From: Cordia subcordata
Taxonomy: Eukaryota; Streptophyta; Magnoliopsida; Boraginales; Cordiaceae
Direction: 5' to 3'
Length of the DNA: 64,000 nucleotides
Assembly: GCA_028554755.1 (NCBI GenBank)
Contig: JAPTOF010000001.1
Location: forward strand, 38,893,501 to 38,957,500
In this document: piece after piece, positions 25,401 to 35,183 of the stretch
Position numbering within the stretch: the stretch's first letter is position 1
Layout: each line of letters starts with the position of its first letter
The notes under the pieces: model-generated
Seen by the model: only the letters and a program-made list of their open reading frames with translations
Database searches by the model: none
Told to the model about the DNA's origin: nothing
Translations under genes and position numbers: made by a program

Positions 25401-26096
25401 AGGCTGTATGAGCAGAGGAAGCCGCGATACTGGGACGAAAATAGTGCCAAAAGGCTGAAAATCATTACCATTAACATCAATTATAGATTGTGTGGTTGTG
25501 TTAAAACTTGAAGCAATGGAAGATAGAGTATCAGAAGGCTGGAAAACATAGCTAATAAGATAATTGACTTGGTTTTGCAGCTGTGTGGAATCAGGGCACT
25601 TGCAAAAGATTGGAAACACAACACTGTCACCACTTTGGAGTCTGGTTGGGACGATATTTGGGTTCACAACTTCAACAGATTGGTAACTAGTGAGGTTCTG
25701 GAAATAATTAGTCGAAACATGATAGAAAGTGTCATCTTTCTTGATGGTGTAGTTGAGGGCAGCATAAGAGATGTTCACACTGCTGTTGATTCTGTTACAA
25801 GAACATTCAACAGGAACAAACAGGGACTGATCAGGGATAAGAGGGGACCCGGGGGAGGACACGTTGCTTGCTTTCGCGATCATGAGCCGGCTAACTAAGA
25901 AGAGGTCGCCTATGGAAGCCAGATCAAGAAAGCCTGGAGCCATGGCCTTGTAGAACACATAAGCCTGGCATGGATAACTGGTCTGGTTTGCTTTGCAGGC
26001 ATAGCCTGTTGTGTTTGGTTGATCCTGTGAGCAATATTGTTCACATTTGAGGAAGAAGAGAAGCAGTGAATAAAGAATCTTGGATTTGGTTGTCAT
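22438..26096 (-). CDS. LYK4: LysM domain receptor-like kinase, LYK4-like (exons 24990-26096 and 22438-23190)
   Basis: Two exons join in phase 0 (1107 + 753 nt; 619 aa). A signal peptide follows the chosen Met (KILYSLLLFFL). Three LysM domains lie at about 46-90, 116-162 and 180-222, separated by the CSC (98-100) and CKC (165-167) pairs typical of plant LysM receptors. A transmembrane helix spans about 246-268, then a cytoplasmic kinase-like domain from about 335. The invariant Lys is present (AIK, 352-354). The glycine loop is degenerate (SVYRGSIDG), HRD reads HKD (443-445) and DFG reads NFG (463-465), as in LYK4, a chitin co-receptor thought to be catalytically weak or dead. An upstream ATG at 26141 would add 15 residues before the signal peptide and is less likely. 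Nod-factor receptor NFP-type is the alternative. It sits divergently 1.3 kb from the PPR gene. Confidence 0.93.
23191..24989 (-). other. Intron of the LYK4-like gene
   Basis: A 1.8-kb intron with donor gtaaag and acceptor cgtcgcag (minus-strand reading). It interrupts the kinase domain between the invariant-Lys region and the VNHGNLVKL segment. It contains two related MITE-like segments (about 24077-24375 and 24593-24923) and a G-run at about 23370-23380. Confidence 0.8.
24593..24923. mobile_element. MITE-like element in the LYK4 intron, with a diverged relative at about 24077-24375
   Basis: The left end TTAGGATAAATTACACC and the right end read inward, TTAGGGTAAATTATACT, form terminal inverted repeats of a 331-bp element. 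The segment starting near 24077 (gggtaaattacactaatt) shares the left end and several interior blocks (catgtgagat-like; actattagtt..tggactaa) but lacks a clear right end. Family not assigned. Confidence 0.55.
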
Positions 26097-26480
26097 TTTG
26101 CTGTGTTCTTGAATATGCTGCAACAGCTTCATGTAAATCAAAAGTTGCTTTATTTGACAGTACTCTGCAAATCAAGCCAAGAAAGGATTTTTTCATGGAG
26201 ACCCTACATTGGAAACTTTCTGGTCAACCATAATTAAAAAAATTGATCTTCTTATCTTATGTGGTTTCCTGAAGCTATTTAAATTGGCAACAATAGCTTT
26301 TATTGTTTGATATAGTGGACTGTTAGGTCAAAGCATTAGAGATATCCTTTTCCGGATGATTAGATTATTGCGGACTTAAATTAAGTTTCGTCGATAATCT
26401 GGTGTTGAATTTAAATTCTATAAGCAACTGCATAAAGAAATGATGGGGAAATTGTATTTTTGAGGTCGTACTAAGATTAT

Positions 26481-26599
26481 GAGGATGTTTGGCTTTGCTT
26501 ATTTTAAGTGTTTATAAACACTTAGAAGAAAACAACCTCTCACATATTTTTTACTATTTGCTGTTTATAAGCACCAAACAAGCAAAGCCAAACAGCCTC
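26481..26599. mobile_element. Tourist-like MITE between LYK4 and PPR genes
   Basis: A 119-bp element of the same family as 6039-6149. The TIRs share GTTTGGCTTTGCTT, the interior has TTTATAAGCACC, and TAT flanks both sides (26478-26480, 26600-26602). The arms are more diverged than in the 6-kb copy. It lies within the divergent promoter region. Confidence 0.75.
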
Positions 26600-27164
26600 T
26601 ATAATCGGCTGTGATTTGTGAAATTAAGCACGATACTCTATTAAAAATTCATCTATTTTCAGCAGAGTCTCATAGATTAGAAATGGCCATCTTTTTTTTT
26701 TTTTTTTTTTTTTAAAGCAGATCTAGGCAGCTAGCACGCAGTTTTACATGTTGTTAAACCGCTCAAGGCTTGCATCACCTGCCTATTCTAAAGAATTAAT
26801 CCTTATTGCAACTGCAGGCATGGTTCATCTTGACCAGAAGTGGAGTAATTCCTACATGGGTTGTTCGAAAATTTTGTTCAAGTAAAAATGTGTACAGATT
26901 AAAGATGATTTAAGTTATCAAATCAATTTAGTTCTACTAAAAGTATTACTGATGTTGAATAGCGAGACAAAAACTAAAGTAACTCTTTGCTCCAGGTGCT
27001 TATATGAGTGAATCTTGTGCCTATATGGAATTACACGAGACGAAGATAAGGGGAACTCAGGGTAACTCGTGGTCTAACTGCTCATATGAGTGAATCTTAT
27101 GTGCATGCATAAAAGTGAGGGAAAAAAAAAAGTCAAATGCTTTAACAGAAAACGGAAAAACATC

Positions 27165-27237
27165 GCTGTTTGTGGGAATCGAACCCACGACCACATGGTT
27201 AAAAAGTCTTACACTCCACCGACTGAGCTACGACGGC
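27165..27237 (-). tRNA. tRNA-Lys(TTT)-like pseudogene
   Basis: On the minus strand the 73-nt segment keeps the D-arm box TAGCTCAGTCGGTGGAG and a perfect T-arm GTGGGTTCGATTCCCAC. The anticodon region AAGACTTTTTAACC resembles tRNA-Lys. The anticodon loop has one extra base and only about four of seven acceptor pairs form, so it is probably dead. It lies 150 bp before the PPR start. Open frames on the other strand are the familiar tRNA-antisense artefact. Confidence 0.6.
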
Positions 27238-27261
27238 GGACGTTCTTCAGAACCCATACGA

Positions 27262-27375
27262 ATGTCATCTTCTCTTACATCTTTCGCTGTAGCTGCTTCA
27301 AGTTCAACAGCAAATGAACAGCAGTTATCTTCTCCATCTTCAACACCAACACCAACACCAACACCAGGAATTTGA
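27262..27375 (+). other. Upstream in-frame ORF (37 codons) before the PPR start
   Basis: ATG at 27262 opens MSSSLTSFAVAASSS, a Ser/Ala/Thr-rich, acid-poor stretch like a plastid transit peptide. It continues through a (Thr-Pro)n run from ACACCA repeats and ends at TGA. It is in the same frame as the PPR ORF, with only five codons between the TGA and the PPR ATG. It may be a regulatory uORF or a leader cut off by a nonsense change. Confidence 0.5.
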
Positions 27376-27390
27376 GAAGAACCAAAAAAA

Positions 27391-30177
27391 ATGTTTGCAA
27401 AGTTTCATCAATTTGACACCAACTGTTTCCACATATTAAACTCCACCAAAGCCACACCCAACGTCGCCATTTCAGTTAAACCCGTCAAGAAACACAATAA
27501 CAACCAACAAGAACAACGAAAACAATCGCCTCTTAGCGGAGGCAATGGTTTTATCAGAGCCCCTGATGGGGAAACTGTTAATAAAAGCACCTTTAGGGTC
27601 AAATATAGGCCCAGAAATGGCAATTCTAGCACTTCGCAGAAATTGCCCATCCCGAAAATTAATGAAAAAATGGATTTTTCTGATACCCTTTTGGGTTTTG
27701 AGCAAAACCCGGATGCAAATGTGGGTGAAGAGATTGAGATATTTGGGAATAATGGCAATAATGGTGCTGTACAAAAATTGCCTCTAAGGAAAATTAATGG
27801 AAAAAAGGATTTTTCTGATATCCGTATGGGTTTCAAGCAACGCCGAGATGGCAAAAATGAGAATATGAAGAAAAACGTGGGTGGAAAGAGCGAGAGGAGG
27901 GTGAATGGTGGTGTGGTAAAGAGAGTGCACAGCAAGTGTTCGACGAAATGGGGCACATATGGAGGGTGTATCCCAGCGATATTGGAGGCTCTAGAGAGTG
28001 AAAATGATTTAGATACTGCATTTACGCCGTGGGAGAAGGAGTTGAGTAATAAGGAAAGGAGTATCATATTGAAGGAGCAGGTCAACTGGAAAAGAGCAGT
28101 GGAAATATTTGAATGGTTCAAGAGAAAAGGCTGCTATGAAGTGAATGTGATTCACTACAATATAATGCTTAGGATTTTGGGGAAAGCGGAGAGGTGGAAA
28201 GAAGTGGAGGGGTTGTGGGATGAGATGAGGGAGAAGGAGATCAAGGCAATAAATTCGACATATGGGACTTTGATTGATGTTTATAGCAAAGGTGGCAGGA
28301 GAGAGGATGCAATGAAGTGGTTGGGGTTGATGAATGAGCAAGGGATGGAGCCAGATGAGGTGACCATGGGGATTATAGTTCAAATGTATAAAAAGGCACG
28401 AGAGTTTAAGAAAGCAGAGGAGTTCTTCAAGAAGTGGTCATTGGAGAAGGGTGCGTTGGAGCAGCCAGGAGAGGGTGGGTTACGGAGCAGGAAAGGTGTT
28501 GATGGTGATTCAGTTTTGAATGGTTGTTTGAGCTCATATACGTATAATAACTTGATTGATACATATGGGAAAGCGGGCCAAGTGAATGAAGCACGTAAGA
28601 CGTTTGAATCAATGCTTAGGGACGGGATTGTGCCAACTACTGTTACTTTTAATACGATGATTCATATGTGCGTTAATAATGGCAGGCTTGAAGAAGTCGG
28701 TATGCTGATGCAGAAAATGAAGGAGCTTCAATGTCTTCCGGACACGCGAACATACAATATATTGATTTCCCTTCACATAAAGCATGATGATATAAAAACA
28801 GCAGCAATCTATTTTAAAGAGATGAAGGCAGCTTCACTGAAACCAGACATTGTCAGTTATCGCACCCTCTTGTATGCATACTCATTAAGGCTTATGGTTG
28901 GTGAAGCGGAAGAACTTGTTTCTGAGATGGATGAAATGGCACTGGACATTGATGAATTCACTCAGTCTGCCTTGACTAGAATGTATATAGAAGCTGGGAT
29001 GGTGGAAAAATCATGGTCTTGGTTTGAGAGATTTCATCTGGCAGGGAATATGACCTCTGAGTGCTACTCTGCCAACATTGATGCGTATGGGGAGCGCGGT
29101 CATGTTTGGGAAGCTGAGAAAGTTTTCAATTGTTGTCGAGAAAGAAGAAAGCTAAATGTACTTGAGTTTAATGTGATGATCAAGGCTTATGGAATCAGTA
29201 AGAAATTTGTCCAGGCTTGCTGCTTGTTTGACAGTATGGAGAAACACAGTGTGCTTCCTGATAAATGTACGTTCAGTTCACTCATACAAATGTTAGCTGG
29301 TGCAGACCTGCCAGAAAAGGCAAGATCATATGTGAGGAAAATGCAGGAGGCAGGATTGGTGGATGATTGCATCCCTTATTGTGCTGTGATATCTGGCTTT
29401 GTAAACTTAGGACAGTTGGAAATGGCTGCAGGGCTGTACAAAGAAATGATAGGCTCTGGCATTAAGCCTGATGTTGTTGTTTATGGGGTACTGATAAATG
29501 CTTATGCTGATGTTGGAAGTGTCAAAGAAGCTACAAGTTATTTGGAGGCAATGAAAGTTGCTGGCTTACAAATGAATGCAATCATATACAATTCATTGAT
29601 AAAGCTGTATACAAAAGTTGGATACTTGAAAGAAGCACAAGAGGCATACAGAATCCTGCAATCACTTGAGGGAGGTCCAGACGTGTTTTCTTCAAACTGC
29701 ATGATTGATCTCTATAGTGAACGGTCTATGGTTAAGCAAGCAGAAGAGATTTTTGGAAACCTGAGGAGAAAAGGAAATGCAAATGAGTTCTCTTATGCGA
29801 TGATGTTGTGTATGCACAAGAGAAATGGGAGGTTTGTGGAAGCTGTTCAGATTGCATGGAAAATGAGAGAACTGGGACTTTTGTGTGATCTTTTGAGTTA
29901 CAATAATGTGCTGAGTTTATATGCGACTGATGGGAGATACAAAGAGGCAGCTGCAACTTTTAAGGAGATGCTGAAATCCGCCATCCAACCTGATGATTCT
30001 ACGTTTAAGTCGCTTGGGGCTGTTCTTATGAAATGTGGATTGCCAAGAGAGTTTGTTGACGAGCTTGAACTTTTAAGGAAGGAAGATTCTCAAAGTGGTC
30101 TGCGTGCATGGACTTCAACACTTCGTTCTGTAATTGACGTGGATGATGATAATGATGTAGAACAGCATGGTGCTTAA
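27391..30177 (+). CDS. P-class pentatricopeptide repeat protein, At1g73710-like
   Basis: An intronless 928-aa protein. Residues 1-190 are an unstructured basic leader. The conserved YGGCIPAILEALESENDLD block (190-208) and NKERSIILKEQVNWKRAVEI (220-239) recall Arabidopsis At1g73710. About 17-18 PPR motifs follow from residue 254 to about 895 (for example SYTYNNLIDTYGKAG near 382 and VYGVLINAYADVGSV near 698). There is no E, DYW or SMR tail, so it is P-class: RNA binding in chloroplast or mitochondrion, with a role in RNA stability, splicing or translation. Target unknown. The leader has an internal duplication (residues about 83-105 and 128-150). The frame is open upstream to an in-frame TGA at 27373-27375, beyond which a transit-peptide-like 37-codon segment starts at 27262, so the annotated start may not be the ancestral one. 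Confidence 0.93.
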   Translation: MFAKFHQFDTNCFHILNSTKATPNVAISVKPVKKHNNNQQEQRKQSPLSGGNGFIRAPDGETVNKSTFRVKYRPRNGNSSTSQKLPIPKINEKMDFSDTLLGFEQNPDANVGEEIEIFGNNGNNGAVQKLPLRKINGKKDFSDIRMGFKQRRDGKNENMKKNVGGKSERRVNGGVVKRVHSKCSTKWGTYGGCIPAILEALESENDLDTAFTPWEKELSNKERSIILKEQVNWKRAVEIFEWFKRKGCYEVNVIHYNIMLRILGKAERWKEVEGLWDEMREKEIKAINSTYGTLIDVYSKGGRREDAMKWLGLMNEQGMEPDEVTMGIIVQMYKKAREFKKAEEFFKKWSLEKGALEQPGEGGLRSRKGVDGDSVLNGCLSSYTYNNLIDTYGKAGQVNEARKTFESMLRDGIVPTTVTFNTMIHMCVNNGRLEEVGMLMQKMKELQCLPDTRTYNILISLHIKHDDIKTAAIYFKEMKAASLKPDIVSYRTLLYAYSLRLMVGEAEELVSEMDEMALDIDEFTQSALTRMYIEAGMVEKSWSWFERFHLAGNMTSECYSANIDAYGERGHVWEAEKVFNCCRERRKLNVLEFNVMIKAYGISKKFVQACCLFDSMEKHSVLPDKCTFSSLIQMLAGADLPEKARSYVRKMQEAGLVDDCIPYCAVISGFVNLGQLEMAAGLYKEMIGSGIKPDVVVYGVLINAYADVGSVKEATSYLEAMKVAGLQMNAIIYNSLIKLYTKVGYLKEAQEAYRILQSLEGGPDVFSSNCMIDLYSERSMVKQAEEIFGNLRRKGNANEFSYAMMLCMHKRNGRFVEAVQIAWKMRELGLLCDLLSYNNVLSLYATDGRYKEAAATFKEMLKSAIQPDDSTFKSLGAVLMKCGLPREFVDELELLRKEDSQSGLRAWTSTLRSVIDVDDDNDVEQHGA

Positions 30178-33100
30178 CTTTGTGACCTCTGATGCAAGTC
30201 TTTTAAAGAACTTAATCCCGCAATCTATGTTGTGGCAAGGGAGCTTCAGACGGTTTTTGTGGATATACCTCCTGTAAATTAGAGAAACTGCAAAAGCGTG
30301 TCAGAGTTGTATGGTAACATGTCCGTGGATGGTAAATTCTGGAGGCGCACATTTATCACACAGGTATATTGGGATTCTGCAAGCCGTCACATTGAGAGAT
30401 GCCACCTGCAGCTATTTGTACATATAGGGTAAAGTTATATATTCCCATGCTTGGTCCATGGACAGTTCAGCTCAATGTTGTAAATTCTGCAGGCACCTAT
30501 GGATATGTTTGCTACAATTGAATTGCGTCTTGTATGTACCTGGCTTTCTGGTTGTTGGCATCGTAGATTTAACTAGTCGATGCAATGCCGTGGTGCATGC
30601 ACAGAGGAAAAATCCAACTCTGCATCGGAGCACATTCAGCTGAGTATTTTGCTGTCACTGCTAGTCATCTATCTGAGATCCCAATAGTTTGCTTTATTGA
30701 GACCAACCATCAATTATGTTAGTGCAGCTGAGTAAGGATTTCCGGGATGTCTGTCAAAAATAGATAATGTCAACCCCATATGACTAATATTTGACAGGAT
30801 GCAGATAATGTTACTGTATCTTCTCATGCTTATTAGTGTCCGGGGACAAGTTTTTATTAAGTAATATTAGATGTCACCTTATTTCTGTCACTTGAATATT
30901 ACCCCCTATGTGTATTCCACATACACAGTGTGATATCTAGTATTATTCTTTTCCATTAGGAGATCAATTATTGTATGTTTTACTGATTTGTATTACGTAC
31001 AGCGAGAGGATATTAACTAGGAAAAGAATTATTAGTGGTTGTTTTTATTCTGTAACAATTGACAATACTGTTACGTGTAAACTGTTTACTATCTGGTGGT
31101 GTTACTTCTTTCACGTATCATTGATTGATATCTAGTATTATTCTTTTCCATTAGGAGATCAATTATTATATATTTTATTGGTTTGTATTACGTACAGCGA
31201 GAGGACATTAACTAGGAAAAGAATTATTAGTGGTTGTCGTTTTTATCATGCAACAATTGATAATACCGTCACGTGTAAACTATTTACTATCTCGTGGTAC
31301 TACTTCTTTTAAGTATCATTGATTTGTCAATTACTTATCCTATAAATGAGGAGCTCTTTTTCCAATTTTTCTCCTAGGACCAAATTCTTGGTAACATAGT
31401 GGTCCAAACTATTAGCATTAGTTGGCCAGGGTCTTTTCCTGCAATGTACCAACTTTGCGTTAGATCTGTCAGTTGGTCAACAACAATGAAAAAGTGATAG
31501 CCTAGTTATATGAATGTGCATCTTCTTTGTTGGAACTATTATTATTGACGCGGTATCAAACTGTATTATTATTGGCTCTCTAGTTTTCTATAACATACAG
31601 CAAATTTGTTCAGGGTATTGAGCATTTTCCTTGGAATGATGGCGTTTTGACTTCCATTATCGCCATATAGCAGCGTCCACTTGAGACTTTAGTATAAACA
31701 AATCAAACTAAGTCTTATTTTATTAGGTGAGTCCATTACATGAAACAAATGTTGAAATTTCATCATATACTGACTCCGCAAGGTTGTCATTTGAGTTGAT
31801 ACTCATTACTTCCATCCCAGTTGCAAGACTTTAGGATGAGTAAATTAAAACAAATTAAAATACGTTCTGTCCCATTAAGCGAGATCGATTATGTAAATTT
31901 AACAATATCACTCATTCTTTTATGTCCAAATTTGGTGTAAATATTTTTGTTCAACTCATCTTAAATTTTCTTCTACTCTTTTAGAGTACTATTTGCACAC
32001 CATATTGAAATGACTTGTGCGGCCATATTCAACTAAAAGGGTCCTGCATCATTTGGCGGCTATAACTTGTGATAATTTGGGAAGATTTTCTTCGCTAAAG
32101 TCCGTTTTCAATAATAATATAACATCAAGCGAGGTGGTAAGATTGGGATTTGATAATATACTAAACAAAAAAATAAAGTTATTCGTAGGTGACTTTAATT
32201 AACTTTTAACAGATGTAAAGAGACTAATAGTCTAATAATTTGTTGATATGTGCCCAAGCATGTCATAGGAAAAGACTCGTTAGTCGTCTGTTTCTGTGAG
32301 GAGATGTTGAAACTCTTGTCCTATTCTCATAGTTCCCACTTAAAATGCGGGACCCACAGAAAATCCCTTTCCTTTCCTTTTCCCTGCCGTGTCTTAAAAA
32401 GTAAAGAAGCAAGTAGAAATTCTAGTTCTTTGGCGATCTCTCAGCAGTAAAAACCGAACTTGAATACGGCTTGGGACTCCGGACTCCGGACTCCGGTTCA
32501 ATCTCAGTTCTGCTGTTACCTTTAACTTACCTTCTACTTTGCATAGGAAACATATTGCACGTCAAATTTGTCAGTTTGCGGTTAGGTTCCTCTCTACTGA
32601 ATTTTCTTGCCAAAAAAAAAAAGAAAAAGAAAAAGAAAAACGAAAGAAATATTCTAAGAACAAAGGGTTACCGAATATATTAAAAAATCACAAATTTGAA
32701 ATTATGAATGTAATAATTACCTATTGAATCTAATCATAAATTTGTCATCTTAAGACTTAAAAGTCACAAGCAAATCATAGATATGATAATGTACCGAATC
32801 TAATAATTGTTAGAACTTCAGAGACATAGTAAGAATTTTATACACCGTACATACTACCATTTCATTTCAGGGTTGAATGATTCTATCTTTCATTATTACC
32901 ATAGCTTATGTCAATGTAGTGAATGATGGGATTCTGTGGCAGAGGACTCTGCATCTTCTGATACTGAAATTTCAATTTCATAGCGTCGCAAATTCTTTTT
33001 TATATAAGATTACCAACACGACGATTCAGAATCACAAAAGTAGATTCAACATTACACAATATAAACACAATCAAGAAAGAGAAGTCACTGTCCTACAAAA

Positions 33101-33264
33101 TCACTCGAGAAAATTGTATTTACAAATGTCAATCCAGACAATCAAACATTAGCTCCCTCAAAGAGGATAATCCATTCTGTATGGTAATATTCTCCTGCAG
33201 TCCCATGTATTTGTTCATTCTAAGAAAGCATCACTGTACAAGCGCCTCTGGTCATCATCTTAAA
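30178..33264. other. Convergent spacer between PPR and CIPK genes
   Basis: Presumed 3' UTR of the PPR gene, then AT-rich DNA. It contains a 195-bp tandem duplication (30931-31325), three copies of an 8-bp ggactccg unit near 32475-32500, and A-rich GAAAAA repeats at 32620-32650. No additional gene is supported. Confidence 0.5.
30931..31325. repeat. 195-bp tandem duplication
   Basis: Copies 30931-31125 and about 31126-31325 are about 90% alike by eye. Both start tgatatctagtattattctt and carry acgtacagcgagagga. This is a local duplication 0.75 kb downstream of the PPR stop. Confidence 0.85.
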
Positions 33265-33552
33265 CCGAACTTCACCCTTTGCAAGACTCAACAACTCCAA
33301 CCTTTCGTCTGACTGAGGTTCACGATGTAATTACGAGCGAGATCCAACAATCGTGAATTTCCGAACTTCAACTTGGCAAGATTCAAGAACTACCACCCTT
33401 TCACCTGAGTGAGGTTCTCGACGTAATTACGAGGGAAATCTGACAACAGTGAATTATCGAACTTCACCCTCTTCAAAATTCAAGAACTACCAACTTTTCA
33501 TCTGGGTGAGCTTCACCACGTAATTACGAGAGAGATTTAACAATAGCGAACC
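33265..33552. repeat. Three tandem copies of a 96-bp unit beside the CIPK stop codon
   Basis: Copies start at 33265, 33361 and 33457 at an exact 96-bp spacing, beginning cgaacttca and sharing gtaattacgag. Stops interrupt all frames I checked. The array ends 11 bp before the CIPK stop codon region, so it probably lies in the CIPK 3' UTR. Confidence 0.85.
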
Positions 33553-33562
33553 GTCGAGATTA

Positions 33563-34870
33563 TCATATGTACCATGAAAGAACAATATCTTTAAGCCCAT
33601 TCTTTAATTCCTCCCATTGAAGCTCCTCCACCTCCACAACCTCACCATCCACTGCCTTCAACTCCACCAACCACAAATCCAATGCAACCTCCCATATCTC
33701 TACTAACAAAACCACTCTCCCTTTAAACAAACCAATCCCTCCACCTTTCCCTTTTTCCACTCTATACCCCAACTCTCTCCCCACCTTCATCACCTTCTCC
33801 TCAATCTCCTTCACCTCACAAACACTTGAAGTGAACCTCATCTCTTTCCTCTTCAACCCCATCTCGAAGATCCCTGACAAATCCAAGCTCGATGACATAG
33901 AAATTATGTCAAAAGCGTTCACTCTTCTGAAGTTGTTGCAGTCCTTGTTACAAAACACACGACCATGTTCTTGCTCTTGTAATCTTTGCCCCTGTGCTGA
34001 CTTCCTAAACCAAGAAAGCTTCATTAACTCCTCGATACTCAACCTGGTGATCGGATTAGGATCAAGCAGGCGATAAATAATGCTACGCGCCGGCTTTGAA
34101 ACCCAGCCCGGGAAATTAAATACGCGACGGTGTATCGCACGATACATGTTGGGCAAGTTACTATCATCAAAAGGTAAGAATCCTGCAAGGAATGTAAACA
34201 ATATAACCCCACATGACCACGCATCCGCCTTGGCTCCATCATACCCTTTACGGTACACCACCTCAGGGGCAGTGTAAGCTGGTGTGCCACAAGCTGTATG
34301 CAAAAGCCCATTCTTAATCTGTTCGGGCAGGGCCGAAAGCCCGAAATCAGATATCTTCAGCCTACCATTTTCATCAAGGAGTAGGTTCTGCGGCTTAACG
34401 TCCCGGTGTGCGACGCCGTTTTGGTGGCAGAAGCTGAGTGCTGAGATGAGCTGGTAAAAGTAGCTTCTCGAAATGGTTTCGGAGAAGCGACCCCTGCGTT
34501 GGAGCTGCAAGAAGAGTTCGCCTTTAGGGGCCAGCTCCATGACTAAAAAGATCTTGGTTTTTGTCGCCATGACTTCGTAGAGTTTGAGGATGTTTGGGTG
34601 GTGGTTGAGGCGGCGCATGGCGGAGACTTCTCGGATTATGTGGGGCTCCATGAACGCCGCCATGGAGCTTTTCTTGTCTATCACTTTGATGGCCACGTTG
34701 GTGTTGTCTGTTAAGTTCCGGCCCCGGTAGACTTTTGCGAAGCTGCCGCGGCCGAGAAGGTGGCTGAGTTGGTACCTGTTTAGTATGATTGTGCCGCTTC
34801 CGCTTCCGGCAGATGTTCTGGCGATCTTGGTGGTGGTGAATGGTGGTGATGGTGGTGGTTTGGGATCCAT
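33563..34870 (-). CDS. CIPK7: CBL-interacting protein kinase (SnRK3), CIPK4/CIPK7-like
   Basis: An intronless 435-aa Ser/Thr kinase. The kinase domain runs about 33-288: glycine loop GRGSFAKV (40-47), Lys62, Glu81, HRD at 155-157, DFG at 175-177, APE at 201-203. The regulatory tail has NAFDIIS at 318-324, the NAF/FISL motif that binds calcineurin B-like calcium sensors, and a C-terminal PPI-like region ending DIVLSWYI. HTACGTPAYTAPEV and DGAKADAWSCGVI match the CIPK4/CIPK7 pair best in memory, and I cannot separate the two. I chose ATG 34870 over ATG 34933: a TATA box at 34947-34954 would start transcription about 30 bp downstream, after the first ATG. It is convergent with the PPR gene. Expected role: phosphorylating membrane transporters or signalling partners after a calcium signal. 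Confidence 0.95.
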   Translation of the reverse strand: MDPKPPPSPPFTTTKIARTSAGSGSGTIILNRYQLSHLLGRGSFAKVYRGRNLTDNTNVAIKVIDKKSSMAAFMEPHIIREVSAMRRLNHHPNILKLYEVMATKTKIFLVMELAPKGELFLQLQRRGRFSETISRSYFYQLISALSFCHQNGVAHRDVKPQNLLLDENGRLKISDFGLSALPEQIKNGLLHTACGTPAYTAPEVVYRKGYDGAKADAWSCGVILFTFLAGFLPFDDSNLPNMYRAIHRRVFNFPGWVSKPARSIIYRLLDPNPITRLSIEELMKLSWFRKSAQGQRLQEQEHGRVFCNKDCNNFRRVNAFDIISMSSSLDLSGIFEMGLKRKEMRFTSSVCEVKEIEEKVMKVGRELGYRVEKGKGGGIGLFKGRVVLLVEIWEVALDLWLVELKAVDGEVVEVEELQWEELKNGLKDIVLSWYI

Positions 34871-34946
34871 GGTAAGAGGAGCGTGGGTGTGGGCACAACT
34901 GAGACTACAAGGACAAGAGGAAATGAAAACCAACCTTAAACATCAG

Positions 34947-34954
34947 TTTATATA
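34947..34954 (-). promoter_or_regulatory. TATA box of the CIPK gene
   Basis: TATATAAA on the minus strand, 77 bp before the chosen ATG. Typical plant spacing puts the transcript start near 34918, which excludes the upstream ATG at 34933 from the mRNA. Confidence 0.6.
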
Positions 34955-35078
34955 GTGAGAATACGAGGACACCAATGCTTCAGTGGAGATTTGCTGGATC
35001 TAATTTGTGAATATTTTAATGTGATTTTGGGGTCTAATTTCTTCTAGTTCACTGCACTACGCCTTTTGCTTAGTTTAT

Positions 35079-35087
<9 letters not shown>

Positions 35088-35118
<31 letters not shown>
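35088..35118. repeat. (AT)n microsatellite
   Basis: About 16 uninterrupted AT units, 135 bp upstream of the CIPK TATA box. Likely length-polymorphic. Confidence 0.9.
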
Positions 35119-35123
<5 letters not shown>

Positions 35124-35183
35124 AAGGGATGAGGAGGGTAGTTTTTGTTCAAAAGAAACATTTGTAGATTGGTTTTGCAGCAA

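Noticed and set aside
25569..25898. 109-aa plus-strand frame
   Set aside because: It is antisense to the LysM exon, which has clear domain structure on the minus strand.
27090..27375. Plus-strand frames reading CGNRTHDH... and GIEPTTTW...
   Set aside because: These are translations of the strand opposite the tRNA-Lys-like sequence, a common false protein in plant databases.
27408..28121. 237-aa and other minus-strand frames inside the PPR gene
   Set aside because: They are shadows of the 928-aa PPR frame on the opposite strand and have no motif of their own.
34871..34933. CIPK start at the upstream ATG (34933)
   Set aside because: It lies only 14 bp from the TATA box, so it is probably upstream of the transcript start, and its 21 extra residues are unlike CIPK N-termini.
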